Shown: one piece after another, positions 5,027 through 7,830 of the stretch
How positions within the stretch are numbered: position 1 is the first letter of the stretch
Layout of the letters: each line of letters starts with the position of its first letter
NCBI GenBank assembly: GCA_003520025.1
Contig: DOVP01000203.1
Location: 1 to 7,830, forward strand
Length of the DNA stretch: 7,830 nt
Direction of reading: 5' to 3'
From: Phycisphaerales bacterium
GTDB lineage: Bacteria > Planctomycetota > Phycisphaerae > Phycisphaerales > SM1A02
Position numbers and translations under genes: made by a program
The notes under the pieces: generated by a model
Databases searched by the model: none
What the model saw: the letters and a program-made list of their open reading frames with translations, nothing else
Told to the model about the DNA's origin: nothing

Positions 5027-7677
5027 CAGTGCTCGTCTAGTGAGTCGCGCAGAGCCCGAATCGCATCGAAGGCTTCCATCGGACTCATCCGCTCGATATC
5101 CATGTCGCGGAGCCGCTGCATGGCCGGATGTTCGACATACTGCGTGAACAGGTTCATCTGCTCGTCACGAGCAGTCGCCACCGCCGGAACATCGTCGGTG
5201 GAATGATGCACTTCAAGCGAGTCGAGCACACATTTGGCTCGCTCGATGACGGATTCAGGCAACCCGGCAAGCCGGCCGACATGGACGCCGTAGGAACGAT
5301 TCGTACTGCCTGGCTTGATGCGGTGCAGAAACACGATGCGGTCATCCCACTCCTGTACTGCGACATGGCGATTGCCGATGCCGGCGATCCGCTCGCCAAG
5401 GTCGGTGATCTCGTGGTAGTGCGTGGCGAAGAGAGTGCGGCAGCCGCGCGTAGCGAGCGCTTCGGTGATGGCCCATGCGAGCGAGAGCCCGTCAAGCGTG
5501 CTCGTGCCGCGGCCGATCTCGTCGAGGATCACAAGGCTGCGATCGGTGGCGTTGTGCAGGATGTTGGCGGTCTCGGTCATTTCGACCATGAAGGTGGACA
5601 TGCCGGCGTGCAGTTCATCCGAAGCGCCGATGCGGGCGAAGAGGCGATCGACGACGCCGAGCCGCGCCGAGGTGGCGGGGACGAAACATCCAGCTTGCGC
5701 CATCAGCGAAATAAGCGCGATCTGCCGAATGTAGGTGCTCTTGCCGGCCATATTGGGACCGGTGATCAGCAGCAGGCGGGTTGGCGCGTCATGTCCATCA
5801 TCGGTCAGGCAGTCGTTGGGGACGAAGTCCGAGCCGAGCCGCGCGTCGAGTACGGGGTGGCGGCCGTCGATGATCTCGAGATCCAGGCCACTGGTCATTT
5901 CAGGCCGCACGAACCGGTGCCGCTGGGCAAGTTCAGCAAAGGCGCACAGCACATCAATGGTCGCCACGGTCTGGGCCAGTTCCCGCAGCGCATCGGCCTG
6001 GCTGCTCACCGACGCGACCAGTTCGGCGAAGAGCGTGGCCTCGCGGGCAATGCCGCGGGCCTCAGCGGTCGTGGCCCCTTCCTCATACTCCTTGAGGCGG
6101 TCAGTGATGTACCGCTCGGCATTCTTGAGCGTCTGCTTGCGCACAAAGTCGGGGGGAACCCGATCGGTGTGCGTATGGGTGACTTCGATGTAGTAGCCGA
6201 AGACTCTGTTGAAGCCGACCTTGAGCGAGGGGATGCCGGTCGCTTCGGTGAGTTCGAGTTGATACTGGGCGAGCCAGACCGATCCGTCGCGTTGCAGCGA
6301 GCGAGTGGCGTCGAGTTGCGAATCGACTCCATCTCGGAACAGTCCGCCTTCGCGCATGTGCGGCGGCGGATCATCAACGCAGCGGAGTCGGATATCGGCA
6401 CCAAGCGGTTCAAGTTGGTCGGCCAAGTCGCCAACCGCCGCGAGCAGCGTCTTGGCGGCAGGGATCAGATCGAGCCGCTCCCGCAGGGCCGGAAGCTGCC
6501 CAATGGAGCGACCAAGCGCGACGAGATCACGGGGCGTTGCGCGGCCCATGGCGGCGCGGCTGGCGATGCGGGCGACGTCCTGAATACGTCCGACCGTATC
6601 GGACAGATCGTTGCGGGCATCTCCATCGGCAAGAAAGGCTGCGACGATGTCATGGCGGGCCGTGATGGCATCGATTCTGGTCAGTGGGAAGCAGAGCCAG
6701 TCACGCAGCATGCGGCGGCCCATCGGTGTGACGCAGGACTGCAATGTGTCGAGCAGCGAGCCGTCGGTTTGACCGCTTCGCATCGTCCGTTCGATCTCCA
6801 GATGCCGCAGCGTCGAGGCGTCGATGCGCATGACGCTCGAGATGTCACGCAGCAGTGGGGGCTGCAAGTGCGACAGCGGCTGATCGTCACCGGGCTGCGT
6901 GTCCAGCAGGAATCGCAGCAGTCCTCCCATGGTGCCGACGCAGGGGTCGTCTGCCGCAAAGCCCCAACCCTCCAAGGTGCCGACGTTCCAGTGCGATTTG
7001 AGCAGGCGTGACCCCTCGTCAAGGCTGGTGGTCCAGTCGGGGCGTTTGGTCAGCGAGCAGCCCGTGGCTGCGAGCAGCCGAGCGATGGCGGGATGATCGC
7101 TGCACGATTCGGTGACGAGCAACTCGGACGGGCCGAGTCGCGAGACTTCATCGACGACCGAGCCGGGATCGGTGCGGAGTACTTCGAATCTACCCGTCGA
7201 GAGTTCGGCGGTGGCGATGATGGCGAGGTTCACCTTGTCATCGATGGTGATGAAGGCTGTTGTATTGGCCGCGCCCGCGTCGAGCAGGCTTTCGTCGATG
7301 AGTGTGCCGGGCGTGATGACACGGGTGACGGCGCGATCTACGACGCCCTTGGCTTCGGAGGGATCCTGTATCTGATCGCATACCGCCACGCGGTAGCCCT
7401 GCGCGATCATCTTGTGCAGATAGCCCTCGGCGGCGTGCCACGGGATGCCCGCCATCGGAATGCCTGCTGTTCGCTGTGTGAGCGTCAGCCCGAGCGCCTT
7501 GTGCACCGTCTCGGCATCTTCATCGAACATCTCGTAGAAGTCGCCCATCCGAAAGAACAGCACGCAGTCCGGATGTGATTCCTTGAAGCGCCGGTATTGC
7601 CGCATGGCCGGCGTATCCCGCGGATCCTTGGCTCGCTTCGTACCTGATTTCGGGTTGGAAGTGGGCGACTGAGCCAT
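5026..7677 (-). CDS. mutS: DNA mismatch repair protein MutS
   Basis: MutS recognises mismatches and small loops and recruits MutL in an ATP-dependent way. The product from ATG 7677 has 883 residues, close to the usual 850-880. The mismatch-reading Phe-x-Glu motif is in MGDFYEMF (F47, E49). The connector, lever and clamp regions follow, including VGFNRVFGYYIEVT and FVRKQTLKNAERY. The ATPase domain has Walker A GPNMAGKST (640-648), the signature STFMVEM (694-700), Walker B VILDEIGRGTSTLDG with D719-E720, and the switch histidine in ATHYHE (H753). Near the C-terminus, QMNLF (840-844) fits the beta-clamp-binding pentapeptide. The frame stays open to 7767, but that ATG lies inside the tRNA gene on the other strand, so the start is later. 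ATG 7677 (MAQSPTSN) is preferred; ATG 7701 is possible. Neither has a clear Shine-Dalgarno. The gene is co-oriented and coupled with the thioredoxin gene. mutL is not in the window. Confidence 0.97.
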   Translation of the reverse strand: MAQSPTSNPKSGTKRAKDPRDTPAMRQYRRFKESHPDCVLFFRMGDFYEMFDEDAETVHKALGLTLTQRTAGIPMAGIPWHAAEGYLHKMIAQGYRVAVCDQIQDPSEAKGVVDRAVTRVITPGTLIDESLLDAGAANTTAFITIDDKVNLAIIATAELSTGRFEVLRTDPGSVVDEVSRLGPSELLVTESCSDHPAIARLLAATGCSLTKRPDWTTSLDEGSRLLKSHWNVGTLEGWGFAADDPCVGTMGGLLRFLLDTQPGDDQPLSHLQPPLLRDISSVMRIDASTLRHLEIERTMRSGQTDGSLLDTLQSCVTPMGRRMLRDWLCFPLTRIDAITARHDIVAAFLADGDARNDLSDTVGRIQDVARIASRAAMGRATPRDLVALGRSIGQLPALRERLDLIPAAKTLLAAVGDLADQLEPLGADIRLRCVDDPPPHMREGGLFRDGVDSQLDATRSLQRDGSVWLAQYQLELTEATGIPSLKVGFNRVFGYYIEVTHTHTDRVPPDFVRKQTLKNAERYITDRLKEYEEGATTAEARGIAREATLFAELVASVSSQADALRELAQTVATIDVLCAFAELAQRHRFVRPEMTSGLDLEIIDGRHPVLDARLGSDFVPNDCLTDDGHDAPTRLLLITGPNMAGKSTYIRQIALISLMAQAGCFVPATSARLGVVDRLFARIGASDELHAGMSTFMVEMTETANILHNATDRSLVILDEIGRGTSTLDGLSLAWAITEALATRGCRTLFATHYHEITDLGERIAGIGNRHVAVQEWDDRIVFLHRIKPGSTNRSYGVHVGRLAGLPESVIERAKCVLDSLEVHHSTDDVPAVATARDEQMNLFTQYVEHPAMQRLRDMDIERMSPMEAFDAIRALRDSLDEH

Positions 7678-7685
7678 GGAGCGTG

Positions 7686-7694
7686 ATGGTAGCA
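7686..7694 (-). promoter_or_regulatory. Possible extended -10 element of mutS (TGCTACCAT)
   Basis: Read on the minus strand, TGC then TACCAT (four of six matches to TATAAT) ends nine bases before ATG 7677. If used, transcription would start within a few bases of the ATG and give a nearly leaderless message, which would fit the absence of a Shine-Dalgarno. There is no convincing -35. The support is weak. Confidence 0.22.
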
Positions 7695-7731
7695 CGGGCA
7701 TCTTGCAACTCAGGAGAGGAAAGTCGCCGGC

Positions 7732-7740
7732 TGATACACT
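7732..7740 (+). promoter_or_regulatory. Extended -10 promoter candidate for tRNA-Ala (TGATACACT)
   Basis: TACACT (7735-7740) matches the -10 consensus at four of six positions and has the TGN extension. Transcription would start near 7747, about six bases before the mature tRNA 5' end. No -35 is seen at the right distance: TTGCAA at 7703-7708 is 26 bases away, which is too far. Confidence 0.45.
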
Positions 7741-7752
7741 GCACTGTCTCAG

Positions 7753-7825
7753 GGGGCAGTAGCTCAATTGGGAGAGCGCCTCGGTCGCATCGAGGAGGTT
7801 GTGGGTTCGAGTCCCATCTGCTCCA
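7753..7825 (+). tRNA. tRNA-Ala (anticodon CGC)
   Basis: A complete 73-base cloverleaf can be folded by eye. The acceptor stem is GGGGCAG (7753-7759) with CTGCTCC (7818-7824). The D arm is GCTC/GAGC (7762-7777). The anticodon stem is CCTCG/CGAGG (7779-7795) with loop GTCGCAT. The variable loop is AGGTT, and the T arm is GTGGG-TTCGAGT-CCCAT (7801-7817). The anticodon CGC at 7786-7788 reads the alanine codon GCG. The acceptor stem contains the G3-U70 wobble pair, the main identity element for alanyl-tRNA synthetase, which confirms the assignment independently. The discriminator is A73 (7825). The 3' CCA is not encoded, so it must be added by a CCA-adding enzyme. Loop position 32 is G, where a pyrimidine is more common; it could pair with U38. 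Confidence 0.96.
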
Positions 7826-7830
7826 TTGCT

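Noticed and set aside
5128..7011. A 627-codon open frame on the plus strand inside mutS
   Set aside because: It is wholly antisense to mutS, whose motifs are intact. The translation has no recognisable domain, and long antisense frames are expected opposite GC-rich genes.
7678..7767. Longer N-terminus of mutS from ATG 7767
   Set aside because: That start lies inside the tRNA-Ala gene on the opposite strand, and the added residues do not resemble a MutS N-terminus.

Overview
The window is a compact, GC-rich stretch of bacterial chromosome. It carries six confident protein genes (one cut by the left edge), one doubtful small ORF and one tRNA. Most of it is housekeeping: replication initiation (DnaA), ribosome structure and assembly (L27, Obg), mismatch repair (MutS) and tRNA-Ala. 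The gene set and protein style suggest a Planctomycetota bacterium, possibly Phycisphaerae. The grounds are a diverged DnaA with no dnaN or recF beside it, rpmA-obg without rplU, a secreted protein with secretin-type periplasmic domains, and a tRNA gene without an encoded CCA end. This placement is inference; no rRNA or other diagnostic marker is present.

Layout. 1-432 (+) is the C-terminal part of a GNAT acetyltransferase, followed by a weak terminator-like hairpin. 433-814 holds no confident gene, but it contains a very strong Shine-Dalgarno sequence and ATG at 683-699 that open a 72-codon ORF running into dnaA out of frame. 815-2170 (+) is dnaA, starting at GTG. An inverted repeat spans its stop codon and lies just before an extended -10 promoter for rpmA (2221-2502). 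A clear intrinsic terminator at 2531-2560 separates rpmA from obgE (2576-3595). 3718-4509 (+) is an exported protein with an STN-like domain followed by a secretin N1-like domain, with no secretin channel.

On the minus strand, mutS (7677 to 5026) is followed directly by a WCGDC thioredoxin-family gene (5026 to 4475). The two are joined by a TGATG stop/start overlap. The thioredoxin gene ends inside the 3' end of the exported-protein gene, a 35-base tail-to-tail overlap. At the right end, tRNA-Ala(CGC) at 7753-7825 (+) is divergent from mutS, and both promoters must fit in about 75 bases.

How the genes relate. rpmA and obgE form a ribosome-biogenesis pair, a subset of the common rplU-rpmA-obg operon. 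mutS and the thioredoxin gene are probably one operon. The exported protein stands alone. I saw no mobile element, CRISPR array, phage gene or defence system, and no cluster of DnaA boxes. The items most worth a second look are the leader ORF and alternative hairpins before dnaA, the inverted repeat at the dnaA/rpmA junction, the terminator inside rpmA-obgE, and the orphan secretin-like domains.
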